DNA of 64,000 nucleotides from Parachlamydia acanthamoebae (GCF_000875975.1 NZ_BAWW01000066.1:186001-250000); one strand, 5' to 3'; shown: positions 9,111-18,798, counted from the first letter of the stretch. The notes: generated by a model from the sequence alone, not told the origin. Program-made: numbers and translations.

Positions 9111-9794
9111 TTAACTTTTTAGATTAATCACAGAAGCTTTGGAAGAATGACTTAGAATCGTCGATTCATCCCGTCTTTTTTTTCTTTTAGGCTCAGACCG
9201 TTCTTGCTCTCTAGCCCTTTTTCTAGAAGACTCATTAGAAGACGGACTAATCTCAAAAATACGTTTTTGTTCTTTTTGGTTCGGCTGCTCATTAGGAACT
9301 TCAAGCGAAACTTTTAGCGCAATGACACCATGTTGAGAGGCTCTTTCTTTGTAACCCGGAATTTTTTCATAGATTTCAATCCCCTTGCTGAGGTCTGTTA
9401 CGTCTGGAAGACATGCCTTAAGACCCTCTTTAACAAGCATTTCTTTGAATGAGGGATATGTATTGACGTCTGTAATTAAACATTGGACAGGAGCCGATGA
9501 CCTACAATAAAATGTGATGCGATCACCAATCCTTGCACATTTAAAAGCACCAGAATTAATCCTTCCTTCAACAGTTTTCTGTCCACTTCTGATTAAATCG
9601 AGATACTTTTTCATTAATGTAAATTTTTTTCCATCAAGGCTCCCTGAGCCACTTCTAGAAGACCATGACCGATTTATTCTTTCTGTTGAAGAAAAATCAC
9701 TGCTAAAAATTCTCGCTGAACGCTCTCTTGAAATATGCGTAGATGGGACTGTGGTGTTAGGGAAAAATCTGGGCCGAATGGTGTTATGATTCAT
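9111..9794 (-). CDS. ASCH domain protein with basic, nuclear-localisation-like tail
   Basis: Residues about 55-165 form an ASCH domain (a PUA-like fold that binds RNA or modified nucleosides): 'SGQKTVEGRIN', 'ARIGDRITFY' and 'HGVIALKVSLE' are typical. It is flanked by a 50-residue serine-rich N-terminus and a 60-residue charged C-terminus. The tail holds RKRAREQERSEPKRKKRR (about 192-209), which fits a classical bipartite nuclear localisation signal. AAGGAAGAG precedes the ATG at 9794. The core is paralogous to the 106-residue protein encoded just upstream at 9899. Enzyme activity is not proven; delivery to a host nucleus is inference. Confidence 0.82.
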   Translation of the reverse strand: MNHNTIRPRFFPNTTVPSTHISRERSARIFSSDFSSTERINRSWSSRSGSGSLDGKKFTLMKKYLDLIRSGQKTVEGRINSGAFKCARIGDRITFYCRSSAPVQCLITDVNTYPSFKEMLVKEGLKACLPDVTDLSKGIEIYEKIPGYKERASQHGVIALKVSLEVPNEQPNQKEQKRIFEISPSSNESSRKRAREQERSEPKRKKRRDESTILSHSSKASVINLKS

Positions 9795-9898
9795 ACTCTT
9801 CCTTAAATTTGTTATTGATCATGCGATGTTGCAATAAGGTTTCGATGCAACCAAAATGGGTAACTGTGAGAAAAAAGATCTTACAAATCTCAACCATT

Positions 9899-10219
9899 CT
9901 ATTCAAGCTTTAATTTTACAGCAATTACACCAAATTTTTTTTCGTCTTCTCTCGAATAAAAGCGATAGTAAATATTTTCACCTTCATCGAGACTGGCACA
10001 ACCAGGCAGTACATTTTTAAGCCCTTCATGGAAGAGCATATCTCGAAAAAAAGGGTAGCAATCAACCCTTTGAACAAAGACAATGAGCTGATTGTTTATC
10101 CTTAAGCAATCACCAGGTGCTAAATTTAAAAATTTGGATTTGGCTAAACGGCCTTCAACTGTTTTCTTTCCTTGCTTAATTAGCTTGAAAAATTGATCTT
10201 CTACGTTAATGTCTAACAT
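9899..10219 (-). CDS. Single-domain ASCH protein
   Basis: The 106 residues are a bare ASCH domain: 'QGKKTVEGRLAKSKFLNLAPGDCLRI' reduced to its key parts shows the conserved KTVEGR and PGD motifs, and 'FGVIAVKLKLE' is the closing strand. ASCH domains share the PUA-like fold and are thought to bind RNA or act on modified nucleosides. It clearly resembles the domain of the larger protein at 9111, for example 'FRDMLFHEGLKNVLPG' against 'FKEMLVKEGLKACLPD', so the two are paralogues. The start lies 12 nt after the stop of the GNAT gene, which suggests co-transcription. Confidence 0.82.
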   Translation of the reverse strand: MLDINVEDQFFKLIKQGKKTVEGRLAKSKFLNLAPGDCLRINNQLIVFVQRVDCYPFFRDMLFHEGLKNVLPGCASLDEGENIYYRFYSREDEKKFGVIAVKLKLE

Positions 10220-10231
10220 TGATTTATCTTT

Positions 10232-10729
10232 TTACTTAAGTTCTTTAATGAGAAGGTGCTCAGTTATACCTTTTATATATTTGTCGGGAAAAGACTTGAC
10301 AATTTCACAACCTTTTTTTTGAAAAAATGCTAATGATTCTGTCTTTGTTTCGGATACTGTAACAGCTATTCTTTTGATTCCAATTGTTTGCAAAGCGACA
10401 TCATTAACACGATTCCATAAAATGGTTCCTAAACCTCTCCTTGAATTAGTTTTAGCATCAACAACAAAGAGAGTTTTCAGTTCAAATGCATCAGAATATT
10501 CTTGGAATTCTTGTGTAGGCTGTTTTTTATAAACAATAATCCCTGCAATATTTTCTCCGTTAACTAATAATTCACATTTGCGATCTAAAGACAGACTAAT
10601 TTTATGGAGAGCTTGTGTTTGATCTCCATAAAGGGGTTTTATTGTTGAATTAAATAAATCTTCTACTTGCTTAAATAGCGAATGCGTACCATCTACAGGT
10701 ACAAAAGAAAGTGAAATTTCAGTATGCAT
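10232..10729 (-). CDS. GNAT family N-acetyltransferase
   Basis: This is a 165-residue acetyltransferase of the GNAT superfamily, which moves acetyl from acetyl-CoA to an amine. The acetyl-CoA binding loop is seen as 'TNSRRGLGTILWNRVND' at about residues 94-110 (the R-x-x-G-x-G/A motif), following the strand 'FELKTLFVVDA'. The C-terminal part 'KTESLAFFQKKGCEIV' is the usual final strand/helix. AAGG precedes the ATG at 10729. The acceptor is unknown. It is followed 12 nt later by the small ASCH gene, so the pair may act together, for instance on RNA or a modified nucleoside. Confidence 0.85.
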   Translation of the reverse strand: MHTEISLSFVPVDGTHSLFKQVEDLFNSTIKPLYGDQTQALHKISLSLDRKCELLVNGENIAGIIVYKKQPTQEFQEYSDAFELKTLFVVDAKTNSRRGLGTILWNRVNDVALQTIGIKRIAVTVSETKTESLAFFQKKGCEIVKSFPDKYIKGITEHLLIKELK

Positions 10730-10917
10730 AAGAACCTTTTTACTTTAAATTTTTTAAGAATCAAATTTTAACCTTTACAGTAAAATTTATTTTATTTCAG
10801 AGAAGTTTAAATTTTAAATATTTGTGCAAAAACCTATGTGGTTGGAAAAATATTGTCAACAAAAACACGCGGTACAATGGAGAGATCATTTGTAGCCAAG
10901 ATGGTTTTCAATATTGA

Positions 10918-11358
10918 CATAACCGTTTTTTGAATAGCGACTAAAATTCGGATAAAAACCTGAGAAAAATATATGGATTGAAAAGTCTTGCCAAATCCCT
11001 AAGCGAATCGACATTTTCAAGAGCATTTGCAGAGTTTGCTGATATTGCACTTCCACAACATGAGCGTGAAGCACTGATCAAAAAACCGTTGAGAGATGAG
11101 GTTATTTTTCATAATTCATGGGATTCTGCAGCAATTGAGGTTAGAGAAAAAGCCCAGCTAAAACCTAAAATGACTGAATCAAGTAAGAAAAAAAAGGAGC
11201 TCTAAAAGGATGAGGAGAGAGCCAATGCACGTTTGAAAGATAAGTTTGGTGCTTGTAAAATTAGGGTTCGTGGATTTGTTAAAGTGGCGTGCCATCTCAT
11301 GTTTAGTGTTTTAACATTAGTTGCAGATCAACTAATGAAGCTGGTGACCTCGTTATAA
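10918..11358 (+). pseudogene. Decayed transposase
   Basis: One reading frame carries transposase-like sequence interrupted by stop codons. It runs from 'HNRFLNSD' through a stop to 'LRKIYGLKSLAKSLSESTFSRAF' and 'HNSWDSAAIEVREKA', hits a TAA at 11203-11205, and continues in the same frame to the tail 'CHLMFSVLTLVADQLMKLV'. The phrases around 'SESTFSRAF', 'RDSTAIE'-like and 'CHLMFGILALTADQL'-like are those of DDE transposases found in several chlamydial and other genomes. With at least two in-frame stops it cannot work. I could not find terminal inverted repeats. Confidence 0.7.
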
Positions 11359-11576
11359 GGCAAATCGAACAAATAAAATGAGATGAAATGCTTAGGGCGG
11401 CTCGACAACAAAGTAGGCAATCTTTTGATATTTTAGCTATTAAACAGCGAAAATATAACCAATAAGATAAATTCAAATTTTCAAATATTCGCTAAAAATC
11501 AAATACTCTATTTATTTTTAAGCTTTATTTCTTTATAGTAAGTAACTTCATAAAACTTAAGGTGAAAGATTTGATT

Positions 11577-13043
11577 ATGTCAAGATTACCAAAACTTGCT
11601 CTCGTTGGCCGACCTAACGTGGGAAAATCCGCCCTTTTCAATAAGATTTGCGGGAAAAAAATTGCCATTGTGGATGAAGCAGAAGGTGTGACGAGAGATC
11701 GTCTTTACGCCGAGGCAGATTTGTTTGGTCGCCATTTTCAAGTCATCGATACCGGCGGAATTAACCCTCGCTCTGATGCGCCATTCAATGAAGAAGTCAA
11801 AAGACAAGCTGAAATTGCCATCGAGGAAGCCGATACCATTGTGATGGTTGTCGATTCGCATGTCGGTTTAACGGCTCTGGATCATGAAGTTGCCCAGATT
11901 TTATTGCGCACCTCAAAACCACTTTGCTTAGCTGTTAATAAAATCGACCATCCTTCCCAAGAGCACCTTATTTATGAGTTCCAATCTCTTGGGATCACAA
12001 ATAAAGTTGCCGTATCCGCCACACAAAGCTGGCGCATTGCCGAACTTTTAGAAGCCGCTTTAGATCCTTTAAGCCTTGAAATCGGGGAAGAAGAAACAGA
12101 TAAGCCATTAGCAATCGCGATTATTGGAAGACCCAACGTCGGAAAATCCTCTTTGATTAACTACCTTTTAGATGAACAACGTTGCATCGTTAGTCCCATT
12201 CCGGGGACAACACGCGACAGCGTAGATGTGTCTTTTACACATAACGAACATGCCTACACGCTTATCGATACAGCTGGAATCCGTAGAAAACACTCTGAAC
12301 ACGAGGTCGTGGACAAATTTGCCGCGATTCGTACAGAACGTGCAATTGCCCGAGCAGATATCTGTTTATTGGTTCTGGATTCTCAACAAGGGATCACAGT
12401 TCAAGAAAAAAGGATCGCTAATCTGATTGAAGAAGCTGGAAAAGGATGCATTTTACTTTTCAATAAATGGGATCTTGTTAAAGGCTTCCGAATGGAGCAT
12501 TGCCTCAAAGAAATTGAAAGTGAAGCCTCCTTCCTTAATCACTGCCCCAAGATTTTTATGTCCGCAAAAACAGGACGAAATGTCGAGAAGATCTTTGAGG
12601 AAATTCAAACAGTTCACGAAAATTCACAAAAACGGATTACCACTCACCAATTGAATAAGTTTATAGAAGTTGCGATGCAGCGAAATCACCCACCGATGAT
12701 GATGGGTAAACGTTTACGTATTTATTACATGGCTCAAGTGGCAGTTAACCCTCCTAAATTTATCCTCTTCGTGAACTATCCAAACTTGATGATGGAGAGC
12801 TATAAAAAGTATCTATACAATCAGTTTAGGGAAGCTTACGGCTTCACTGGCGTGCCGATTCTGATGCACTTAAAAGGAAAAGAAAAAACCCGTCAAGAAA
12901 AGCAAGAAGAAGCCCGCGAACAAGCGCGTCCAAAACCCCCTAAAATGGCTTTCACCCCAAGTGAAGAGGAAGAACCTTTCGAAGTTGACGACGAATTATC
13001 CGATTGGGATGAAGAAGATGAAAATAATTTAAACTGGCCTTAA
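11577..13043 (+). CDS. der: Ribosome biogenesis GTPase Der (EngA)
   Basis: This 488-residue protein is the double-GTPase Der, needed for maturation of the 50S ribosomal subunit. The first G domain shows 'GRPNVGKSALF', 'DTGG' and 'NKID'; the second, from about residue 180, shows 'GRPNVGKSSLI', 'DTAGI' and 'NKWD'. The KH-like domain follows to about 440. The C-terminus ends in an acidic tail rich in Asp and Glu. The ATG at 11577 is preferred, with AAGGTGA about 12 nt upstream; an in-frame GTG at 11562 has no ribosome site. It is monocistronic, with a strong hairpin downstream. Confidence 0.96.
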   Translation: MSRLPKLALVGRPNVGKSALFNKICGKKIAIVDEAEGVTRDRLYAEADLFGRHFQVIDTGGINPRSDAPFNEEVKRQAEIAIEEADTIVMVVDSHVGLTALDHEVAQILLRTSKPLCLAVNKIDHPSQEHLIYEFQSLGITNKVAVSATQSWRIAELLEAALDPLSLEIGEEETDKPLAIAIIGRPNVGKSSLINYLLDEQRCIVSPIPGTTRDSVDVSFTHNEHAYTLIDTAGIRRKHSEHEVVDKFAAIRTERAIARADICLLVLDSQQGITVQEKRIANLIEEAGKGCILLFNKWDLVKGFRMEHCLKEIESEASFLNHCPKIFMSAKTGRNVEKIFEEIQTVHENSQKRITTHQLNKFIEVAMQRNHPPMMMGKRLRIYYMAQVAVNPPKFILFVNYPNLMMESYKKYLYNQFREAYGFTGVPILMHLKGKEKTRQEKQEEAREQARPKPPKMAFTPSEEEEPFEVDDELSDWDEEDENNLNWP

Positions 13044-13061
13044 AAAGTCAGCTAAATGGGA

Positions 13062-13100
13062 AAGGATGTTGATTGAGCGGAATGTTCAATCAACATCCTT
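13062..13100 (+). terminator. Strong hairpin after der
   Basis: AAGGATGTTGATTGA (13062-13076) pairs perfectly over 15 bp with its complement at 13086-13100, with a 9-nt loop. It lies 19 nt after the der stop codon. There is no U-run straight after, so it may also act as an RNA-stabilising hairpin. Confidence 0.6.
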
Positions 13101-13777
13101 CATCAGCCTTCTTGACTCTCACTGAAAGTCCTGCTCTCATCATCTGTTAATTTTCCCAATTTTTTGCATCCATTTTAGACACTTAAAATACGAGGGAATA
13201 AATGCTGGGATTCACTGGGACTTTAAGTTGTGGGCGTGCGGCTGCAAAAAAATTTGACATCTTCAGAGATTCGATGGTGGGATAGATGACGGGATAAGCC
13301 TTAAAAAAAGAAAGCTTCCACTGTTCAATTGAGAGTTTTCAAGCTTGACATAATGAAAATTTTTCTACCCGCACTTCAAATTTATTCTATTAAACTATCT
13401 CTCATAAATGGTTTCCGATTTCCTAAAAAAGGATTTGGGTAATTTATCATCGTTTTTTACAGTTAGAGACATACTACCTCTTCAAAAAAAATGGAGGGGT
13501 TCTATTGCAGCATTTTCGCAAAAACTATGCACAATTAATAAACTAAATCGCCCTTTATTAAAGGTCATTGATTTAAATAAGTCATAGCTCGCTGGAATAG
13601 ATTTGATCACCGCAATGAATTCATTCTTCATTCAAAAAAGACCCTATCATTATTTATTTACATAAATTCTTTAAATACCCAAGATAACGCAGAGTCTAAA
13701 AATTAGATTTTCTCAAATGGATCTCCATTTCGAGAGCATAGATACATTTCAATTAATCAAACTGAAATTGGAGAGTC
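13101..13777. other. Intergenic region without a recognised gene
   Basis: About 680 bp between the der hairpin and the cysteine-rich gene. All frames are broken, it is AT-rich and I see no tRNA-like fold. The last 60 bp must hold the promoter of the 13778 gene, but no clear -35/-10 pair stands out. An unannotated small RNA cannot be excluded. Confidence 0.4.
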
Positions 13778-14101
13778 ATGAAAAAGCTTCTAGCAGCCTT
13801 TATTCTTGGTGCTTTGCTCTTTTGCTCAATTGTAGACAATCTTCTTGCTTCCGAAAAAAAACTTAACACTTCAAACAAAATTTATATCCAACCCCAAGAT
13901 GCTCTCACAACTTTATCCGGTTTGTTTGTAAATATTGATGGAGTGCAACATCCAGTTTCTAGCATTCATTGTGATTCAGAAGGAATTTATATTTTTAAAC
14001 CCCTCGACTGTTGGTGTGATAACGGCCATTCCACCGTCTGTTTTTTTTGTGAAGGGTGCAGTGTATGGTATTGCCCTTATCGCTGTGGTTGCCCTGAATA
14101 A
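13778..14101 (+). CDS. Small secreted cysteine-rich protein
   Basis: This 107-residue protein begins with a signal peptide (MKKLLAAFILGALLFCSIVD, cleaved around residue 25) and is therefore exported. The mature part has a short strand-rich region and a C-terminal cysteine cluster, with eight cysteines in the last 44 residues ('HCDSEG', 'CWCDNG', 'CFFCEGCSVWYCPYRCGC'). The spacing suggests disulphide bonds or a metal knot rather than a cytosolic zinc finger, given export. GGAGAG sits 5 nt before the ATG. I recognise no named family. It is a lone gene bracketed by intergenic DNA and its own hairpin, which fits a regulated surface or secreted product. Confidence 0.75.
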   Translation: MKKLLAAFILGALLFCSIVDNLLASEKKLNTSNKIYIQPQDALTTLSGLFVNIDGVQHPVSSIHCDSEGIYIFKPLDCWCDNGHSTVCFFCEGCSVWYCPYRCGCPE

Positions 14102-14109
14102 TTTGACAA

Positions 14110-14135
14110 ATTCTGGAGAGGCATCTCTCCAGAAT
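14110..14135 (+). terminator. Hairpin after the cysteine-rich gene
   Basis: ATTCTGGAGAG (14110-14120) pairs perfectly with CTCTCCAGAAT (14125-14135) around a 4-nt GCAT loop, a few bases after the stop codon. There is no U-run, but position and strength fit transcription termination. Confidence 0.6.
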
Positions 14136-14161
14136 TACCCCAGCCACCATTGATCCTCTAT

Positions 14162-14873
14162 CTATGCAAAGCCCCCATTGATACGAAGAACCTGAGAATT
14201 CACCCACCCACCGTCTGGCCCAGCAAGAAAAGACACAACATTCGCAATATCTTAGGGCTGACCAAGCCGCTCAAGAGGGGCCAATTTCGTAATTTGAGCA
14301 ATCTGCTCTTGGCTTTTGCCATCAAGAAAGAGTTCTGTAGCAACTGGTCCGGGGGCTATGGCATTGACCGTAATGTTTCGACCGCGCAGCTCGTTAGCTA
14401 GCACGTGAACCAAGCCTTCCACACGCACTTTTGACGCAATATAGGGAACCATATGCTGGAAAGGATTTCGCTAATACGCTACTTGAAAAGGCAACAATTC
14501 TCCCTCCCCCAGCAACGCGTTTTGCAGCTTGTGTTGACACCAAAAATGTTCCTCGCAAATTTGTATGAATAACTTTATCAAAAAGCTCTACATCTCCTCA
14601 AAGGAGAAAGTGACATGGCACCAGCATTGTTCACGACCACATCGATTCTTCCAAATTTTTTCAGAGTTTCTTCAAATAAGTACTCAACATCCATAGGATT
14701 AGCGACGCCCCCCTTCAAGGCGATGGCGCATTTCCACCCGAAGACTTAATCTCTGCAACAACCTCTTCTGCATGATTTGCACTGTTAGCGTAATTAACGA
14801 CGACAGAAAAGCCGTCGAAAGCTAATCGTTTCGCAACTGCGCGACCGATAATAGAGATCTTTGCCACGATGCC
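14162..14873 (-). pseudogene. Decayed short-chain dehydrogenase/reductase
   Basis: The remains of an NAD(P)-dependent short-chain dehydrogenase (SDR, 3-oxoacyl reductase-like) can be followed on the minus strand across several frames: 'GRAVAKRLAFDGFSVVVNYAN', cut below 20 residues as AVAKRLAFDGFSVVVNYAN, then 'RIDVVVNNAGAM', 'YIASKVRVEGLVHVLANEL' and 'VTVNAIAPGPV'-like, ending in 'VLRINGGFA'. The N-terminal glycine motif is deleted, a base is inserted after 'SSGGNA', and further shifts follow. The YxxxK pair is still visible in the third fragment. It is not functional. Confidence 0.8.
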
Positions 14874-14970
14874 CCCTTATTTTTTCTAAAAAAATCATCA
14901 TGACCAGGTCCTCATAAATTAATCCAAACAAAAACAGTAAGCATGGTCCGTTTCATTGGAGAAAAATCCC

Positions 14971-17900
14971 TTAACCTAAATCGATGAACTGTAAAAGTTG
15001 AATCAATTCTTCTCGATTGAATTGTTTTAACACTTGCTGTTCATCTACCCCTACAACATCCTCCAATAACTGCCCTTTTTGCGAAATTAACTGATCGATT
15101 CTCTCTTCTATCGTTCCTAAAGTAACCAATTTAAAAACTTGGACTCCGCGTGTTTGTCCCATCCGATGCACCCGGTCAGTGGCTTGATTTTCACGCGCTG
15201 CATTCCACCAGCGGTCATAGTGGATAACTACAGATGCAGCGGTTAAATCAATTCCCAATCCAGCTGCACGCAATGAACCGACAAAAATCTCGCAGTTGGG
15301 ATCCTGATTAAAGCGTTTGATGGGAGCCCTTCGATCGACGGTTGAACCGCGAATAGTGGCGTATTCAATCCCATTTTGTTGCAAATACAACTCAAAAATA
15401 TCGAGCATACCCAAATATTGAGAAAAAACCACAACCTTCTGCGAGCTTTCTCGCGCTTCATCTAGCAATTCTTTAAAGAGATCCCACTTACCAGAGGAAT
15501 AATCTTGATATTCTTCAGGTGTTTTTAAAAAGGCCGCGGGGTGATTGCAAATTTGCTTGAGTGAGGAAAGCAAGGCAAAAATATGCATATATGGGATGGC
15601 AATCGTGCGATCATGCAAAACTTGCAGAATTTTTTCTCGGGATCTCTCTAAGACCTCCACATACAAATGTTTTTGATCATCCACCAAAGTGCAGTGAGAG
15701 ATTTCTTCTGTTTTTTCGGGCAGATCCAGCAGCACATCTTCTTTCTTTCTTCGAATAATAAATGGCTTTACAAAACGAGAAAGCAGTTGCTTTCTTTCTA
15801 CACTTCCTTGGTTTTCAATCGGTTTGATAAAAAATTCCCGAAAGGAAGCATCATTCGGCATGTAAGTAGGGACCACAATATCAAACAGAGCTTTCAGCTC
15901 CCTTAAATGGTTTTCGATGGGTGTTCCGGTTAGGCCAATACGCATTTCGGCTTTTACATGCATCAAAGAGGAATAGATTTGGCTGGTATGATTTTTTGCA
16001 ATTTGGACTTCGTCAAAAAAAACGACGGTGAAAGACACTTTAGTTAAAACTTTTTGTTCATTTCTCCATACTCCATAGGAAGTCAACATTACCTCATACT
16101 GCTCATCAAAGTCTTCCAAACGTCTTCCACTTCCATAAAAAGTAAAGACTTTGGCAGAAGGCAAGAAGATCGCCATTTTTTCTTGCCAGTGGTAGATGAC
16201 GGATGTGGGGCAAATGATGAGAAATTTGGCCTGTATTTTATTTTTTTGTTTAGCTAGTGATTCCTGGATCATAGCCATTAAAGCCATGGCTTGGTGAGTT
16301 TTACCCAAGCCCATATCATCGCAAATAAATCCTGAAAGATGGTGTTGATACAAAAACCACAACCACAAAACGCCCACTTGCTGGTAGGATCGCAGCTGGC
16401 ATTTCAGTTGGGGAAGATCGGGAAATTCTCGAGGATGAAAATAAAGTAGCTCTTGCAAAACGCTTAACGAAGCTTTATCGAGATGACTTAAATTCACATC
16501 TTCCAAAATTTGCAGCCGAATCAGCTCCAAAGCAGTCATTGCCATGCTTCTTGAACGCAGATCGATCCGCTTTTTATCAAATATACGCAGCCATTCATAC
16601 CTTTTTTCCAGTAGGTCAAAACGGCCTGCATCTGTAAAAAGATAACGCTGGTTATTTTTAAGGGCGCGCCAAAATGTGGGAATATCAACCATCCCCTTAT
16701 CTGTTTGATATGCCAATTTAAGAACATACCATCCTCGCTCCAGAACCTCTTTTTTGATGAGATTTAGGATGACTAAACTTTGATAACGAGGCACCCCAAG
16801 CTTAGGATCAATTGTCCAGGCATATTTTTTTACGCTTTCCCATTCTTCTGAAAAAAATTCAGCTTGTCTTTTGGATTCAACGACAAATGGGAAACGGTAT
16901 TTTTCAGGCAGAAAACGTTCACCCGTTAATTCGTAAAAGCCTTCTCCTTCTACAAAGGAAAAGCCTTCAAAAATACGCACATTTTCAGGCTGATATCCCT
17001 TGGTATATTCATATTTGGGACTGATCATAACTTCTTGATCGTCATTGACCGAAATTTCCAGGCCACATTTGGCAACAGGACAACTGTCACTAAAAAATCG
17101 TGGGATCAGATGCAATTCATCTTGATTCATTCGGATAAACAAAGGGAGCTGCTCGGCCGAAATCGATAAACCTGGATGGGCGGCAATAAGAGCACTCGCT
17201 TCAGCTTTGGGATAAAAGCCTTCAGCTTCCAAATAGACCCAGGCCCCGAAATCGCACCCTCTAATTACCCCTTTCTCTCCCTCTACCGATTTAAAAAAAT
17301 GCAGGCGATTATCATCATCCAAAATATAGCCCAAACGAGGCTCTTTGCCCGTTAAATGGACTTCAAAACCTGGTTGCATATTGAGCCATACACGATATTG
17401 ACTCACAAAATCATTCATATCATTTTTTGCCACAACGACGTGCATTTCCTCAAAAAACTTCCCTTCAATGCGGGAAAAGCCCTGTGCTTTGAGAAATATC
17501 CAATCGCCAAAAATCCAGGATCCCGATTTAGAGAGATCTCCACGCTCAAATAAATGCGCTTCAATGTGCAAATTCCAGTGTGTATCAAATTGAAATGTAT
17601 AGGAAAGGGGATGCGGGGTTGCTTCTAATTGAACCTTCTTCAAACGAGATTTAATAAAAGCATGATGGTTATCCAAAGCCTGAGCGATTTGTTCTCCGTG
17701 CAATTTTTTGGCAGGAAAAAGATGAGCAGGAGTTAAAGCATAAAATCCTTCGGATGGAAAATACATCCATTCATGAAAATGGATCCCATTTTTTTTAATC
17801 CAAGAGCCGTTTTCGGCAATGTGGATTTCCATAGTTCCTTTTTGATCGTCAAATTCAATTTGATCGATGGCCTCTTCGGGAAGAGAAAACACTTTTAAAG

Positions 17901-18675
17901 GAGAGTGGACAGTATTTAACGCAGGAATAATGAGCTCTAGGATATCTTTGGATAGTTTAAAGTATAGGTGCACTTCTTGAAATTGGATCGAAATGCCACC
18001 AGGAATTTCCCCTGTAATACCCTGAAAATCAATGGTATATGAACGCTCTAATTCTTGCATTTCCATCAGCCATTTTGCTAAATCGCTCCAAAAAGAAAGT
18101 ACATAGCTCAAGCCAAGGCTCGGTTGCCCAGACCTCCACTGCATGAGCTCCTCTTGTGTGAGATTGGAAAATTTTAAAGAGGTCTCTTCCGTTTCATCTA
18201 GGGGAGAATCCAAAATTTGATGCCAACGCGTTTGCACCTCAGCAGATAGAAATTCGAGTTTTACCCAAACATCTGCATCCTTACTTCCCACATAAAGGGT
18301 GTCGTCAACCTTCGTCATCACATCTGAGGAGTAGCCCACTTGCATGGCACATCCGCGGCATAACTGGTTCCACAAAGAACGTTCAAAACGTTGATGTAGA
18401 GGCTCGTGATGCTTTCCATAAATGCCTAAAAAAGCAACAGAAAGGTGCAAACAACCAGGATTTTCTTCTTCTCCCATGCAGGAGCAAAAGCAATCCTTTA
18501 TCTGCCCTTTTTCATCTAGCTGTAAAAACGCCCACTCTTTTCTTTTCGTATGTGGGTCTTTTACCTGAACTTGGTAAGTGGGACCAGAAAATTCTAAATC
18601 ACGAATTGCATGATTTTTCCATGCGATTTCCGCACTTTGCTGGTAGAACTTTAAAAACTCTGGAAGTTCAACCAT
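14971..18675 (-). CDS. SNF2-family helicase with SWIM zinc finger
   Basis: This 1,234-residue protein is an SWI/SNF-type ATPase. A SWIM zinc-binding motif lies near the N-terminus ('CFCSCMGEEENPGCLHL', about 59-76). A long middle region of mostly beta-rich repeats is typical of the bacterial members. The ATPase core fills about 745-1225: 'CDDMGLGKTHQ' (Walker A), 'FFDEVQ' (Walker B), 'GLTGTPIENHL', and in the C-terminal lobe 'SLRAAGLGIDLTAASVV' and 'ATDRVHRMGQTRGV'. It probably remodels protein-DNA complexes, perhaps RNA polymerase or nucleoid. Chlamydiae are known to carry such helicases. AGGAG precedes the ATG. The divergent tyrP gene starts 123 nt away. Confidence 0.95.
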   Translation of the reverse strand: MVELPEFLKFYQQSAEIAWKNHAIRDLEFSGPTYQVQVKDPHTKRKEWAFLQLDEKGQIKDCFCSCMGEEENPGCLHLSVAFLGIYGKHHEPLHQRFERSLWNQLCRGCAMQVGYSSDVMTKVDDTLYVGSKDADVWVKLEFLSAEVQTRWHQILDSPLDETEETSLKFSNLTQEELMQWRSGQPSLGLSYVLSFWSDLAKWLMEMQELERSYTIDFQGITGEIPGGISIQFQEVHLYFKLSKDILELIIPALNTVHSPLKVFSLPEEAIDQIEFDDQKGTMEIHIAENGSWIKKNGIHFHEWMYFPSEGFYALTPAHLFPAKKLHGEQIAQALDNHHAFIKSRLKKVQLEATPHPLSYTFQFDTHWNLHIEAHLFERGDLSKSGSWIFGDWIFLKAQGFSRIEGKFFEEMHVVVAKNDMNDFVSQYRVWLNMQPGFEVHLTGKEPRLGYILDDDNRLHFFKSVEGEKGVIRGCDFGAWVYLEAEGFYPKAEASALIAAHPGLSISAEQLPLFIRMNQDELHLIPRFFSDSCPVAKCGLEISVNDDQEVMISPKYEYTKGYQPENVRIFEGFSFVEGEGFYELTGERFLPEKYRFPFVVESKRQAEFFSEEWESVKKYAWTIDPKLGVPRYQSLVILNLIKKEVLERGWYVLKLAYQTDKGMVDIPTFWRALKNNQRYLFTDAGRFDLLEKRYEWLRIFDKKRIDLRSRSMAMTALELIRLQILEDVNLSHLDKASLSVLQELLYFHPREFPDLPQLKCQLRSYQQVGVLWLWFLYQHHLSGFICDDMGLGKTHQAMALMAMIQESLAKQKNKIQAKFLIICPTSVIYHWQEKMAIFLPSAKVFTFYGSGRRLEDFDEQYEVMLTSYGVWRNEQKVLTKVSFTVVFFDEVQIAKNHTSQIYSSLMHVKAEMRIGLTGTPIENHLRELKALFDIVVPTYMPNDASFREFFIKPIENQGSVERKQLLSRFVKPFIIRRKKEDVLLDLPEKTEEISHCTLVDDQKHLYVEVLERSREKILQVLHDRTIAIPYMHIFALLSSLKQICNHPAAFLKTPEEYQDYSSGKWDLFKELLDEARESSQKVVVFSQYLGMLDIFELYLQQNGIEYATIRGSTVDRRAPIKRFNQDPNCEIFVGSLRAAGLGIDLTAASVVIHYDRWWNAARENQATDRVHRMGQTRGVQVFKLVTLGTIEERIDQLISQKGQLLEDVVGVDEQQVLKQFNREELIQLLQFIDLG

Positions 18676-18798
18676 AGATTAACTCCTATCTAATCCGGCT
18701 TTAACCGAAGAATAAACAACTTGAAAAAGATTGCAATAGAACATACACTTTTACACGTATTTTCACTGAGAGATTTATTTATTTTTTTTAAGGTATAT

